NCBI RefSeq assembly: GCF_003966155.1
Contig: NZ_RXNS01000001.1
Location: 62,001 to 126,000 of the forward strand
DNA: 64,000 bases
Origin: Halomonas nitroreducens
GTDB lineage: Bacteria; Pseudomonadota; Gammaproteobacteria; Pseudomonadales; Halomonadaceae
Direction: 5' to 3'
Positions 35,298 to 44,983 of this stretch are shown here, in pieces. Made by a program: the position numbers and the translations under genes. The first letter of the stretch is position 1, and each line of letters starts with the position of its first letter. The notes beneath the pieces were generated by a model. It was not told the DNA's origin, searched no databases, and saw only the letters and a program-made list of their open reading frames with translations.

Positions 35298-36686
35298 ATG
35301 CCTTACCTGACGTCAGCCGTGCTTGGCGCGGCGCTGCTGTGTTTCACCGTGCTGGGCCTGCGGGCCCGGCGTGTCGACGGGCCCCTCGACGACTACGTCA
35401 CCGCCCGCAACTCCCAGACGGCCTCGACGCTGGGCCTGTCCTTCCTGGCCTCCGGCATGGGAGCCTGGATCCTCTTCGCCCCGCCGGAGATCGGCGCCTT
35501 CGTGGGCCCCGTGGCCCTGGCCGGCTATGCCATCGGCTCGGCCCTGCCGTTTCTCGTGCTGGGCCTGTTCGGGCCGGCCATCCGTCGGCGTCTCCCCGAG
35601 GGTCGCAGCATCGGCGAGTATGCCGAGGCCTGCTTCGGCGCCGGGGTGCGGCGCTGGGTGTCGCTGGTATCAATCCTCTACATGGCCTGTTTCCTGGCGG
35701 CCGAGCTGACCGCCATCGGCGCCATCACCGGGCTGCTCTCCGCGGTGCCGCCCGAGCTGGTGGTGATCGGGGTGGCCCTGGCCACGTTGCTCTACACGGC
35801 GCTGGGGGGCCTGCGGGCGAGCCTCGCCACCGACCGCTGGCAGGCCTGGCTGCTGCTGGCGCTGCTGGCCGTGGTCGGCGGCGTGGCCGTGATGCGCCTT
35901 CCGGCGCTGCCGGCGGAGGCGGTGATGCCGTCGATCCCTCCCGTCGACGCCCTCTCCGTGGCCCTGACCCTGGTGATCGCCGTCACGGCGGCGAACCTCT
36001 TCCACCAGGGCTACTGGCAGCGGGTATGGGCGGCCCGGGACGCGCGGGCCCTCGGGCAGGGCGCCTGGCTGGGCGGCGCCGTTACCGTGCTGGTCGTGGC
36101 GGTGGTCGGCGGCCTCGGCATCCTCGCCGCCATGAGCGGCCTGGCCCTGGGCGAGCCGCCGATCCCCTTCTTCGCCCTGCTCAGTGGGGCGCCGGACTGG
36201 CTGGCCCTGCCGGCCCTGGTGCTGGCGGTGACGCTGGTCGCCTCCAGCGTGGATACCCTGCAGAACGGCATTGCCTCCCTGGCGGTGGCCGGCGCCGGGC
36301 GGCGGGGCCTGTCCCTGCGGGCGGCACGCTGGGTCACGGTGGCGCTGATGGTGCCGGTGGTGGTCATCGCCCTGCAGGGGCTCTCGGTGCTGCGGCTGTT
36401 CCTGATCGCCGACCTGCTGTGCGCCGCCATCGTGGTACCGGTGCTGCTGGGCCTGTGGCCGCGGATGAGTGCCGCCGCGGCCCTGGCCGGCGGCGTGGCG
36501 GGCCTCGCCGGGGCCGTGCTGCCGGGCTGGGTCGTCACCGGCAGCCTCGCCGAGGGGCTGCTGGCGGCGAGCTTCCCGGCCGGGGTGCCGACGCTGCCGC
36601 CCTTCCTCGGGGCGCTGCTCGCCTCTACCCTGGTCGGTCTGCTGGTGGCCTGGTGGCGCCCGGCCCGGGCACCGCACACCGCCTGA
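35298..36686 (+). CDS. thiV: TPP-riboswitch-controlled SSS-family transporter, candidate thiamine or precursor importer (ThiV-like)
   Basis: A sodium:solute symporter-family membrane protein of 462 residues with about 13 hydrophobic segments. It starts outside the usual sugar or proline subfamilies; [24 protein letters not shown] and [16 protein letters not shown] are typical SSS segments. The TPP riboswitch immediately upstream strongly implies uptake of thiamine or a precursor (for example HMP), matching the predicted ThiV group described in comparative genomics of thiamine genes. No thiamine biosynthesis gene is in the window. Transport specificity is inferred from regulation alone. Confidence 0.85.
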   Translation: MPYLTSAVLGAALLCFTVLGLRARRVDGPLDDYVTARNSQTASTLGLSFLASGMGAWILFAPPEIGAFVGPVALAGYAIGSALPFLVLGLFGPAIRRRLPEGRSIGEYAEACFGAGVRRWVSLVSILYMACFLAAELTAIGAITGLLSAVPPELVVIGVALATLLYTALGGLRASLATDRWQAWLLLALLAVVGGVAVMRLPALPAEAVMPSIPPVDALSVALTLVIAVTAANLFHQGYWQRVWAARDARALGQGAWLGGAVTVLVVAVVGGLGILAAMSGLALGEPPIPFFALLSGAPDWLALPALVLAVTLVASSVDTLQNGIASLAVAGAGRRGLSLRAARWVTVALMVPVVVIALQGLSVLRLFLIADLLCAAIVVPVLLGLWPRMSAAAALAGGVAGLAGAVLPGWVVTGSLAEGLLAASFPAGVPTLPPFLGALLASTLVGLLVAWWRPARAPHTA

Positions 36687-36754
36687 CGGTTGCCAGGCCG
36701 GGGGATGACGGCCACCCTCTGAAGGTTACCCAACCGAACAGAGGAAGCCGCGCC

Positions 36755-38443
36755 ATGAGCGATACGCCACAGGATCCGCGTCGACGCCATTCCGCCCCGG
36801 TGGTGGATGGCGTCGGCAAGTCGGCCAGCCGCGCCATGCTGCGCGCGGTGGGCTTCACCGATGCCGACTTCGCCAAGCCCCAGGTGGGCATCGCCTCCAC
36901 CTGGAGCCGGGTCACGCCCTGCAACAGCCATATCGGTGAGCTGGCCGAACAGGCCAGTGCCGGCGCCGATGCGGCCGGTGGCAAGGGCGTGATCTTCAAT
37001 ACCATCACCATCTCCGACGGCATTGCCAACGGCACCGAAGGCATGAAGTACTCGCTGGTGTCCCGGGAGGTGATCGCCGATTCCATCGAGACGGTGGCCG
37101 GCTGCGAGGGCTTCGATGGCCTGGTGGCCATCGGCGGCTGCGACAAGAACATGCCCGGCTGCCTGATCGGCCTGGCGCGGCTCGACCGGCCCAGCGTGTT
37201 CGTCTATGGCGGCACCATCCTGCCCGGCGAGGGGCACACCGACATCGTCTCGGTGTTCGAGGCCATGGGCGCCCACAGCCGCGGCGATCTCGACCTCATC
37301 GAGGTCAAGCAGATCGAGGAAACGGCGATCCCCGGTCCCGGTGCCTGCGGCGGCATGTACACTGCCAACACCATGGCCTCGGCCATCGAGGCCCTGGGCA
37401 TGAGCCTGCCCGGCAGCTCGGCGCAGAATGCCGTGTCCCGAGCCAAGCACGATGACAGCCGGGCGGCGGGGGAGGCGGTGCTGACGCTGCTCGAGCGCGA
37501 CATCAAGCCCTCGGACATCATGACCCGCGAGGCCTTCGAGAACGCCATCACCGTGGTCATCGCCCTGGGCGGCTCCACCAACGCGGTGCTGCATCTGATT
37601 GCCATGGCCGACGCGGTGGGCGTGCCCCTCGCGCTCGGCGACTTCACCGAGATCGGCCGGCGGGTGCCGGTGCTCGCCGACCTGCGGCCCAGCGGCCAGT
37701 ACATGATGAGCGAACTGGTCGAGATCGGCGGCATCCAGCCGCTGATGAAGACCCTGCTCGAGGCGGGACTGCTGCACGGCGACTGCCTGACCGTGACCGG
37801 CGCCACCCTGGCGGAGAACCTGGCTAACGTGGCTCCCTATCCCGAGGACCAGGCGATCATCGCGTCCCTCGAGGCGCCGCTGAAGGCCGAGAGCCACCTG
37901 CGCGTCCTGCATGGCAACCTGGCCCCGGAGGGCGCGGTGGCCAAGATCACCGGCAAGGAGGGCACCCGCTTCTCCGGGCGGGCCCGGGTGTTCGGCTCCG
38001 AGGAGGAGGCCCAGGCGCGCATCAACGACGGCAGCGTGGTGGCCGGCGACGTGGTGGTGATTCGCTACGAGGGGCCGCGTGGCGGGCCCGGCATGCGCGA
38101 GATGCTCACCCCGACCTCGGCGATCATGGGGCGCGGGCTCGGCAGCGAGGTGGCGCTGATCACCGACGGACGCTTCTCCGGTGGCAGCCATGGCTTCGTG
38201 GTCGGCCATGTCACCCCCGAGGCCTTCGACGGTGGGCCCCTGGCGCTGGTCGAGGACGGTGACACCATCACCATCGACGCCGAAGCGGACACCATCGAGG
38301 TGGCCCTGGACGATGCCGAGCTCGCGCGTCGCCGGGCCGCCTGGCAGCCGCCGGCACCGCGCTATACCCGCGGGGTGCTGGCCAAGTACGCCCGCACGGT
38401 CAGCTCCGCCTCGACGGGGGCGGTGACCGACCGGCCGGTGTAG
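36755..38443 (+). CDS. ilvD: Dihydroxy-acid dehydratase
   Basis: Fe-S enzyme of branched-chain amino acid synthesis that dehydrates 2,3-dihydroxy-isovalerate and -methylvalerate to the 2-keto acids. The 562-residue protein has the cluster cysteines in [16 protein letters not shown] and [14 protein letters not shown], and the C-terminal [14 protein letters not shown] and [10 protein letters not shown] motifs. It has the shorter length typical of the plant/mycobacterial-type [2Fe-2S] enzymes rather than the roughly 616 residues of E. coli IlvD. It begins 68 bp after the thiV-like gene; GAGGAAG sits just before the ATG. Whether the riboswitch also affects it is unclear. Note that IlvD relatives acting on sugar acids (Edd/XylD) are similar, but the pattern fits IlvD best. 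Confidence 0.9.
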   Translation: MSDTPQDPRRRHSAPVVDGVGKSASRAMLRAVGFTDADFAKPQVGIASTWSRVTPCNSHIGELAEQASAGADAAGGKGVIFNTITISDGIANGTEGMKYSLVSREVIADSIETVAGCEGFDGLVAIGGCDKNMPGCLIGLARLDRPSVFVYGGTILPGEGHTDIVSVFEAMGAHSRGDLDLIEVKQIEETAIPGPGACGGMYTANTMASAIEALGMSLPGSSAQNAVSRAKHDDSRAAGEAVLTLLERDIKPSDIMTREAFENAITVVIALGGSTNAVLHLIAMADAVGVPLALGDFTEIGRRVPVLADLRPSGQYMMSELVEIGGIQPLMKTLLEAGLLHGDCLTVTGATLAENLANVAPYPEDQAIIASLEAPLKAESHLRVLHGNLAPEGAVAKITGKEGTRFSGRARVFGSEEEAQARINDGSVVAGDVVVIRYEGPRGGPGMREMLTPTSAIMGRGLGSEVALITDGRFSGGSHGFVVGHVTPEAFDGGPLALVEDGDTITIDAEADTIEVALDDAELARRRAAWQPPAPRYTRGVLAKYARTVSSASTGAVTDRPV

Positions 38444-38447
38444 GACC

Positions 38448-39992
38448 ATGCACCGCTCCCGTGCCGTCGGGCGCGTGACCGGGGCGGCGCTGCTGGCGCT
38501 GCTGCTGCTCGCGGGCTGCGCCGGGGTCCCGGCCTGGCGGGAGGCGCCATCTCCCGACCGTGAGCGGTGCCGGGCTCTGCTCACTGCCTTCGATGCCGAG
38601 GTGGCCGAGGCGAGCGTCGACGATGCCGGCAGGGCCCGGGTCGCCGGGTTCCCGTACCTGCGCAGCGACCGCCTGCTGGCGAGCTTCGCCCCGGCGTTGC
38701 GTCATCATCCCGACGCGCCGCGCTATGTCGACTGGCTGGGGCGCATGCGACAGGGCGATGCCGAGGCGCGGCGGATCGAGGCCGCCAACCTGCCGGCCCC
38801 GGCCCGCGAGCGCCTGGCGCGGCACACGGCCGGCAAGGCGCCGGCCGTGGCGGCCAATGCCTGCGGTGACCGGCTGTTGGCCGCGGAACTGCTGGGGCCG
38901 GAGGACGGCCCGGCCCGGTCGGCGCTGCGCGAGGCCGTGGCGGCCCCCGATCACTACGTGGACACCTGGCGGGTGCTGGGGCTCTATCCCCTGGCGCGGG
39001 TGGGATTGTCGCTGGGCTATGGACGCTGGCGGGACGCCTACCTGAGCGGTTTCGACGGGCCCTTCCCGACCCGGGGCGCGGCGCGGCGCTATGCCCCTGC
39101 CGTGCCCGAGGGCCCCCCCCTGGACGACGAGGCCGCCGCCCGGCTGGTGCGCACGGCCCCGCGCAGCCCCCTGGGGCTGGTCGACCTCGACGACGAGACC
39201 CTGCTGCGCCTGGCCGCCTACCACGCGCCGGTGTTCGCCATCGAGACCCGGGGCCACGACGACCGCCTCGGTGCCCCCTACTGGCGGCGGGGCCCGTCGG
39301 GGCCGCTGCCGGCAGTGGACACCAACCACCCGGTGGCCGATGTGCGCCTCGCCCATACCCGCTTCGGCGGACGGGTCCTGCCACAGCTCGTCTACACGGT
39401 GTGGTTCCCGGCGCGTACCCGGCGGGGGGCCTTCGACATCCTCGGCGGGCGCCTGGACGGGGTGGTCTGGCGGGTGACCCTGGGGGCGGACGGCCGGCCA
39501 CTGATCCATGACAGCATCCATGCCTGTGGCTGCTACCATCTGTTCTTCCCGGTATCGCCGCTGCGCCGGGTCGCGGTGCCGGCGGACCACGACCTGCGTG
39601 AGGCGCCGCTGACACCGGCGTATACACCGCTGCGGAGCGCGGGGCAGCGGCTGGTGGTACAGCTGGCCGCGGTCAGCCACTACCTGGTCGGCCTGGATAC
39701 GGTCGATGGCGCCGCGGGCGCCGACGCTACCTATGCCCTGCGGCTGACCCGCCAGCCGCCGCGCTACGGGCGTCGCTCCCTGGCGCTGCCCGGCGACGGT
39801 CGGCGCAGCCTGTTCGGCCCCGAGGGGATCGTGGCGGGCACCGAGCGCCTCGAGCGCTTTATCCTGTGGCCCGCGGGGATCCGCAGTCCCGGAGCGATGC
39901 GCCAGTGGGGCACCCACGCCACGGTGTTCGTCGGCCGGCGCCACTTTGATGAGCCCTTCCTGTTCGAGGGGGCCTTCGCACGGCCTCGCTGA
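38448..39992 (+). CDS. Lipoprotein of unknown function
   Basis: A 514-residue protein with a clear lipobox (LLLLAGC at residues 18-24), so it should be a membrane-anchored lipoprotein. I do not recognise the family from memory. A repeated feature is a central stretch of histidines and cysteines: IHDSIHACGCYHLFFP near residue 360, and LRHHPDAPRYVDWLGRMR near residue 85, which could bind metal or heme, but no classical CxxCH is present. It starts 4 bp after ilvD stops, so it is likely co-transcribed, though no functional link is apparent. A C8 run (39113-39120) does not interrupt the frame. Confidence 0.7.
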   Translation: MHRSRAVGRVTGAALLALLLLAGCAGVPAWREAPSPDRERCRALLTAFDAEVAEASVDDAGRARVAGFPYLRSDRLLASFAPALRHHPDAPRYVDWLGRMRQGDAEARRIEAANLPAPARERLARHTAGKAPAVAANACGDRLLAAELLGPEDGPARSALREAVAAPDHYVDTWRVLGLYPLARVGLSLGYGRWRDAYLSGFDGPFPTRGAARRYAPAVPEGPPLDDEAAARLVRTAPRSPLGLVDLDDETLLRLAAYHAPVFAIETRGHDDRLGAPYWRRGPSGPLPAVDTNHPVADVRLAHTRFGGRVLPQLVYTVWFPARTRRGAFDILGGRLDGVVWRVTLGADGRPLIHDSIHACGCYHLFFPVSPLRRVAVPADHDLREAPLTPAYTPLRSAGQRLVVQLAAVSHYLVGLDTVDGAAGADATYALRLTRQPPRYGRRSLALPGDGRRSLFGPEGIVAGTERLERFILWPAGIRSPGAMRQWGTHATVFVGRRHFDEPFLFEGAFARPR

Positions 39993-40294
39993 AGTGACGT
40001 CCTTGGCGAATCGTCAGGGCGCTCGGGTGCGGCGGGCGCGAGACGCTCGAAGGGCGAGTCTCGCAGCCGATCAGCATTACGCCCGAGAGGCTAGCAACCT
40101 GTGGGGTTCGAACGATCGTCAAGAGAATCCCGGATTTCGAGTCAAATTGACCGATCGGTTGAGGCGGATAGCGCGCTATTTAACGAAATGGATCGAATAA
40201 TCTTCGCCGAAAGACCGGGATTCACAGTGGATCGGCGTTAAGCCCGACAGGCTGCTGGTTTGGTGGATACCCTTCGTTGCCCACAGGAGGCGAT
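39993..40294. other. Non-coding gap, lower GC
   Basis: 302 bp with noticeably more A and T than the flanks. I see no tRNA cloverleaf (the GGTTCGAA stretch near 40103 lacks matching arms) and no hairpin with a T-run. It probably holds the promoter of the small gene that follows. Confidence 0.4.
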
Positions 40295-40483
40295 ATGCCG
40301 AAGACAGGACCGAAACAAGCCCGCATCGAGCCCGTTCACGAGGCGGAGAACATGAACCTGCCGGTGATTGGCTGGCACGTGATCGACGAGACCGATCCCG
40401 ACAACGAGATCGTCGTCTCCGAACACGATACCGAGGCGGAGGCGATACGGGCCGCCGAGGAATACGAGCAGCGCGAGGATTGA
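40295..40483 (+). CDS. Small conserved-looking hypothetical protein
   Basis: A 62-residue acidic protein. Support comes from a perfect AGGAGG at 40285-40290, 5 bp before the ATG, and from codon use that favours a real gene. The sequence (NLPVIGWHVIDETDPDNEIVVSEHDTEAEAIRAAEEYEQRED) suggests a small alpha/beta fold; no family is recognised. It stands alone, convergent with the ABC permease gene 21 bp further on. Confidence 0.6.
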   Translation: MPKTGPKQARIEPVHEAENMNLPVIGWHVIDETDPDNEIVVSEHDTEAEAIRAAEEYEQRED

Positions 40484-40504
40484 CCCCGGCGGTGCCCGGC
40501 GCCT

Positions 40505-42007
40505 TCAGGGCTCGCTGGTGGCGGCATGGCGAAGCCGTAGGCGGGCCCGCAGGTGGCGGGCGAGGATGTCCACGCCGATGTTGAGCAGGGCGGTGATGAC
40601 GATCAGGATCAGGGCCTGGTCGAAACGGATCTCCTGAATGGCGCTGTCCACGTAGAAGCCCAGGGTGGCGATGCCGAGGATGCCGAGGATGGCCGTCTCG
40701 CGCATGATGATTTCCCAGCGATAGAAGAGGAAAGCCAGGAAGGGACCATAGAGCCGCGGGGTGAGTTCGTAGGCGTAGCGCTCGACGCCGCGGGGGGCAT
40801 CCGGGCGCAAGGCGATGGCGTTGCTGCGTCGGCCGATCAGGTGGCCGATGATGCCGCCGTTATGGATGGCCAGCGCCACCACCGCCGGCAGCATCGAGGG
40901 CCCCCACAGCTGGAGCAGGATGAAGGCCAGCAGGTATTCCGGGGTGGAGCGCAGGATGACGAGCAGGGTGTGCCCCAACGCGCCACTCAGGCGGTGGGTG
41001 AAGTGCCGCGAGGCCAGCGGATAGAGGGCCAGAGTCAGGATCCCGGTGACCACCAGGGCGACCTGGGTCAGGATCAGGGTGTTCCAGATGCCGGGCAGTG
41101 CCTGGTCGGCGAGCAACTCGCCCAGCCACGGCAGCAGGCCATCGAGGCCCTCGCCCCGTCGCAGAGGCGCCGGGACGATGTCCTCGGTGAAGAAGCGTGA
41201 CACGTTCTGCCAGCGGATCGGCAGCCCGCTGCCGAGCAGGAAGGGGGCGGCGAGCAGGTAGATGGGCAAGAAGCGCGGGCGGACCCACAGCTTGAGGGTG
41301 GCGATCAGCAAATAGAACAGCAGCAGCAGGGCCCCCACCGTGGCGTATTGACCCTGGGAGAAGGACGAGTCCAGGTAGAAGCCGAGGGTGGGGATGCCGA
41401 CGAAGCCCAGCACGGCACTGGAACGCAGGCCGCACTCCAGCCGATAGGCGGTGTAGCTGACCAGGTGTGGCCAGGCCTGGCTGATGCGCGTGTAGGCCAG
41501 TGCCGAGACTACCCCGGTGCCGTGGGGGAGTACCCGGTAGGGTTCGGGGTCGGCCTCCTCGAGGATCTCGGCATAGACCTTGGCGAAGACCCCGGCATAG
41601 GGGAGGGCGATGGCCAGGACGCCGGTGAGGGGGTGGAGCCCGAAGAACTGCAGGAAGATCAGCGCCCAGAACAGCTCATGAATGGCGCGCACGAAGGCGC
41701 AGAGGGTGCGCACCGTGCGATAGCGGAACGCCAGCGCCAGGAGCATGCCGGCCCCGGCCCCCAGGCCGACCCCGACGAAGGCGAAGGCCAGGGTGCGCAG
41801 GATCGCCTCGCCCAGGTAGTCCACGGCAGTGAAGTCTGGCTGGACCAGCCCCAGCAGGAGGCGTCCCAGTTCCCCCCAGGGGTCGTGCGCGCTGATCCGG
41901 AAATCGGCCAGGAAGGCACAGGCGATGGCCAGGACCACGAAGGCCAGGCTGGTGCGAATGGTGGGCGAGTGCCAGATGGCCGCCTTTCCTGTCCGGTAGG
42001 AATCCAT
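40505..42007 (-). CDS. Double-domain PhnE-type ABC permease
   Basis: A 500-residue inner-membrane protein made of two similar BPD-transport (PhnE-like) units in tandem (about residues 10-250 and 280-500). Each carries its own EAA-type loop and the motif LGFVGIPTLGFYLDS or LGILGIATLGFYVDS, so one chain replaces the usual homodimer. The ATG at 42007 is chosen; a GTG at 42028, abutting the ATPase stop, is an alternative. It is the last gene of a three-gene ABC operon with the PhnD- and PhnC-like genes. Its neighbourhood with the selenoneine genes suggests selenium oxyanion uptake rather than phosphonate. Confidence 0.85.
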   Translation of the reverse strand: MDSYRTGKAAIWHSPTIRTSLAFVVLAIACAFLADFRISAHDPWGELGRLLLGLVQPDFTAVDYLGEAILRTLAFAFVGVGLGAGAGMLLALAFRYRTVRTLCAFVRAIHELFWALIFLQFFGLHPLTGVLAIALPYAGVFAKVYAEILEEADPEPYRVLPHGTGVVSALAYTRISQAWPHLVSYTAYRLECGLRSSAVLGFVGIPTLGFYLDSSFSQGQYATVGALLLLFYLLIATLKLWVRPRFLPIYLLAAPFLLGSGLPIRWQNVSRFFTEDIVPAPLRRGEGLDGLLPWLGELLADQALPGIWNTLILTQVALVVTGILTLALYPLASRHFTHRLSGALGHTLLVILRSTPEYLLAFILLQLWGPSMLPAVVALAIHNGGIIGHLIGRRSNAIALRPDAPRGVERYAYELTPRLYGPFLAFLFYRWEIIMRETAILGILGIATLGFYVDSAIQEIRFDQALILIVITALLNIGVDILARHLRARLRLRHAATSEP

Positions 42008-42028
42008 CTTCGACGTGCCTTTTCCCAC

Positions 42029-42682
42029 TCAGTACAGGACCCGTAGGTCGTGGGAACTGAGTGTATGGCTGGGGGCGTCCAGGGCGATGGTGCCATCGGC
42101 GATGCCGATCACGCGGTCGGTATAGCGCAGCGCCAGCTCCACGTCGTGCATGGCCAGCACAGCGGTGGGGTAGGCCTCGGTCAGCGCCGCCATCACCGCG
42201 TCGGACAAGGGACCGTCGAGCGCCGAGACCGGCTCGTCGGCGAGCAGCAGCTCGCCCTGCTGGTGGATCGCCCTGGCCGCCGCGACTCGCTGGCGCTGGC
42301 CGCCGGAGAGTTCGCCGCTGGCCGTCCAGCACTTGTCGGCGATGCCCAGTTGCTCCAGCAGGGGCAGGATCGTGGCCACGTCGCGGTGGAAGGGACGCAC
42401 CAGGCTCGCCAGGTTGTACCAGACGGGGCGTCCGGCGAGCCGGCCCATGAAGACGTTGTGGAAGACACTCAGCGAAGGCACCAGGCCCAGCTCCTGCGGC
42501 ATCAGCGCCACGCCCTGGCATCGCCAGTGCCGATGCATGATGCCGAGCAGCGTCGACTTGCCGGCGCCGCTCTTGCCCACCAGCGCGACTCGCTGACCCG
42601 GGGCCAGGGTGATGCTCAGCGGGCCGAGGACCCGCTGCGTGCCGTAGTCGGCGACGATATTGGTGAGTGCCAGCGCGTTCAT
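42029..42682 (-). CDS. PhnC-type ABC transporter ATP-binding protein
   Basis: A 217-residue ATPase with Walker A GKSGAGKST, signature LSGGQRQRVAAARAI, Walker B LLLADEPVSALDG and the switch histidine in LAMHDVEL. Slightly shorter than usual PhnC (about 250). Its start overlaps the stop of the binding protein (ATGA at 42679-42682), and the permease follows at once, so the three are translationally coupled. It powers the import of the solute bound by the PhnD-like protein. Confidence 0.9.
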   Translation of the reverse strand: MNALALTNIVADYGTQRVLGPLSITLAPGQRVALVGKSGAGKSTLLGIMHRHWRCQGVALMPQELGLVPSLSVFHNVFMGRLAGRPVWYNLASLVRPFHRDVATILPLLEQLGIADKCWTASGELSGGQRQRVAAARAIHQQGELLLADEPVSALDGPLSDAVMAALTEAYPTAVLAMHDVELALRYTDRVIGIADGTIALDAPSHTLSSHDLRVLY

Positions 42683-43539
42683 CAGTCGAGGATGTCGAGC
42701 TGCCGGCCGACCTCGCGGATGACCTCGTAGTCGTCATTGCTCACGGGGATGAAGCCGGAACGCGGGAAGCTCTCGAGCAGTGCCGGGTCGTTCATGTCGA
42801 GCAACGCCTGCTGGACGCGATCGGCGAAGCCCTCGCCGAAGCGGTCATCGACGTCGCCACGGATGCTCCACTGATAGTCCGGGTAGGCTGGGGTCTCCCA
42901 GATGACCCTGACGCTGTCGGTATCGATGTTGCCGGCCTCGACCTCGTTCTCCCAGACGGTGTAGTTGAGGGCCCCGAGCTGATAGGCCCCGGTGGCCACC
43001 AGCGAGGCGGTGCGGCTGTGGTTGCCGCTGAACCCGACCCGGGAGAAGACCTCCTCCGGGGCCTCGCCGAAGGCCTCGCGCAGGAAGTGCTCGGGCATCA
43101 GCCGCCCGGAGGTGGAACCCTTGGAGCCGAAGGTGAAGGTCATGCCGCGCATGTCGTCGACCAGCCCGGCGCCTTCCTCCAGGCCCGTGCTCTCGTGGGC
43201 GATGAAGTAGGTCCGGAACCGGGCATCCTCGACGCCCTGGGCCAGGGCCCGGGAGCCCGGCACGCGCTCGCGGGCCTGGACGCCGGAGAGGCCGCCGAAC
43301 CAGGCCAGCTGCACCTGGTCGTTGCGGAAGGCGCTGACGGCGGCGGCATAGGACTTCACCGGCACGAAGCGCACCTCGACGTCGAGCTCGTCCTCGAGGT
43401 AGTCGGCGACCTTCTCGAACCGCTCCTGCAGCCGGGTCTCGTCCTCGTCGGGGATGGCGGTGAACACGAAGGGTTCCGCGGCACCGGCCAGGGGGGCGGC
43501 CAGGGCCAGCGACAGGGCGAGGGTCAGGCGTCCGAGCAT
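42682..43539 (-). CDS. PhnD-like periplasmic binding protein, candidate selenium oxyanion binder
   Basis: A 285-residue solute-binding protein with a Sec signal peptide (cleavage likely after AGA, before AEPF). The mature part has the PhnD fold: FTAIPDEDETRLQERFEKVADYLEDELDVEV, QLAWFGGLSGVQAR and FTFGSKGSTSGRLMPEHFL, where the SxxSTSG oxyanion loop binds a tetrahedral anion. No C-P lyase genes are nearby; instead it lies 80 bp downstream of senA on the same strand. From memory, PhnD relatives next to selD are named putative selenate ABC transporter proteins in public annotation, which I could not check here. Phosphonate or phosphite remain alternatives. The ATG at 43539 has GGAG 6 bp before it. 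Confidence 0.8.
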   Translation of the reverse strand: MLGRLTLALSLALAAPLAGAAEPFVFTAIPDEDETRLQERFEKVADYLEDELDVEVRFVPVKSYAAAVSAFRNDQVQLAWFGGLSGVQARERVPGSRALAQGVEDARFRTYFIAHESTGLEEGAGLVDDMRGMTFTFGSKGSTSGRLMPEHFLREAFGEAPEEVFSRVGFSGNHSRTASLVATGAYQLGALNYTVWENEVEAGNIDTDSVRVIWETPAYPDYQWSIRGDVDDRFGEGFADRVQQALLDMNDPALLESFPRSGFIPVSNDDYEVIREVGRQLDILD

Positions 43540-43619
43540 GGAGTTCTCCTTCAGGAAAGGGCGGGCGAACCGACATGTTACCCAAAAGTCCGGGGCTTTC
43601 CGATTCGGTCGCGCCGGCC

Positions 43620-44957
43620 TCAACGCGCGCAGGTGCGAAAGCCGGAGAGGATATCCTGTCGGTCGGGCGTGAAGAAGTTGCGATAGCCGTTGTGGATCAG
43701 TCGCGAGCGAGTGGCCCAGGCCCCGCCGCGCAGCACCCGGCGCCCCTCGACGAACCAGGGTGCGGAGTAATCGCGGTAGAGGTCGGGTTCGAAGCCCGGG
43801 AAGGGGCCGAAGGACGAGGCCGTCCACTCCCAGACGTTACCCAGCATCTGGCGGCAGCCGAAGGCGCTGTCGCCTTCGGGCAGCGCCGCCACATCGAGGC
43901 GCCCCAGCAGCCAGCCGTCCAGGTTGGCGAGCCGGCCGTCGGGTGGCGCCTCGCCCCAGGGGTGGCGGCGCTTGCCCGGGGCGAGTGATCGCCCGTCGGG
44001 GTTGGGCGCCCGGCTGGCGGCGACCTCCCACTCGGCCTCGCTAGGCAGGCGCCGTCCGGCCCAGCGACACCAGGCCTCGGCCTCGTGGAAGCTGACATGC
44101 ACCACCGGCTGATGGGGGGCGAGGGGGTACCAGCGATCGAAGCGTCGTTCCTCCCAGCCGCCGCCGACGGCCTTGCGCCAGTACAGGGGCGCCTGGAGGT
44201 CGCGTGCCTCTCGCCATGCCCAGCCGGTCGAGCTCCACAGCTCGGGGCGGGCATAGCCATCGTCGTCGACGAAGGCGGCGAATTCGGCGTTGGTCACCGG
44301 TGCTCGTGCGATGGCGAAGGGGGCGACCTCGACCTCCAGGGGCGGTTTCTCATTGTCGAAGCGGAAGGGCACGGTGTCGTTGGAGCCCAGCAGGTGCCGC
44401 CCGCCGGGAACGGCGACATCGCCGGGCAGCGCCCCGGCCGGGGCGTCGAGGGGGGGCTGCCCGGGGAGGGGCGAGCCCAGCGCGGGTGGCGGGTCGCCCA
44501 GGGTCTGGCGGGTGTAAACGAAGGCCTCGCCGTGCATGTCCTCGTGCAGGGTGGTGAGTTGATAGACGTAGCTCTGGGCGGCACTGGCCTGGCCATCGGG
44601 CAGGCGTTCGAGCATGGCCTGCTGGACCCGGCCCAGGTAGTCCAGCGTCTCCTCGCGGGAGGGCAGGGGTAGCGCCCAACGGTCGTCGTGGGCGATGCTG
44701 CTGGAATCGAAGAGTCGCTCGGCTCCGGGCAGCCGGTAGTCGGGCAGTCCATACAGCCCGCGCAGGGCGAAATGGTCATGGAAGTAGCCCAGGTGGCCGA
44801 ACTCCCACAGCGGCGGGTTGACGATGGCCAGGCAGGGCCCCAGCTCGCGGGCCTCGAGAAGCTCTCGCATCAGGGCCAGGCTACGGTCACGGGACTCGGT
44901 GAGCATCGCCGCCAGCTCGTCGGCGGCTCGCGGTGGCGTTGGCGGTGTGGCGATCAT
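43620..44957 (-). CDS. senA: Selenoneine synthase (EgtB-like, DinB plus FGE-sulfatase domains)
   Basis: A non-heme iron enzyme of 445 residues. An N-terminal DinB-like helical domain (about 1-165) carries the iron-binding HxxxHxE in TLHEDMHGEAF, and a C-terminal FGE-sulfatase domain (about 185-445) carries PVVHVSFHEAEAWCRWAGRRLPSEAEWE and MLGNVWEWTASSF. EgtB and OvoA share this build and join sulfur to hercynine or histidine. Because SenB-, SenC- and EgtD-like genes are right beside it, the SenA role (joining a selenosugar to hercynine to give selenoneine) is more likely than ergothioneine synthesis; no egtA, egtC or egtE is seen. The ATG is preceded by GAGG. Confidence 0.85.
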   Translation of the reverse strand: MIATPPTPPRAADELAAMLTESRDRSLALMRELLEARELGPCLAIVNPPLWEFGHLGYFHDHFALRGLYGLPDYRLPGAERLFDSSSIAHDDRWALPLPSREETLDYLGRVQQAMLERLPDGQASAAQSYVYQLTTLHEDMHGEAFVYTRQTLGDPPPALGSPLPGQPPLDAPAGALPGDVAVPGGRHLLGSNDTVPFRFDNEKPPLEVEVAPFAIARAPVTNAEFAAFVDDDGYARPELWSSTGWAWREARDLQAPLYWRKAVGGGWEERRFDRWYPLAPHQPVVHVSFHEAEAWCRWAGRRLPSEAEWEVAASRAPNPDGRSLAPGKRRHPWGEAPPDGRLANLDGWLLGRLDVAALPEGDSAFGCRQMLGNVWEWTASSFGPFPGFEPDLYRDYSAPWFVEGRRVLRGGAWATRSRLIHNGYRNFFTPDRQDILSGFRTCAR

Positions 44958-44983
44958 GCCGACCTCATCAAGGGAGTGGGGAT

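Noticed and set aside
35276..36754. Extension of the ilvD frame upstream over the SSS transporter
   Set aside because: This part is a GC-rich shadow; the IlvD protein clearly starts at 36755 with a ribosome-binding site.
40090..40140. GGTTCGAA stretch resembling a tRNA T-loop
   Set aside because: No matching T-stem, anticodon arm or acceptor stem could be built around it.
40505..43539. Phosphonate utilisation cluster
   Set aside because: Although the transporter is PhnDCE-like, there is no C-P lyase or phosphonatase gene nearby; the neighbours are selenium genes.
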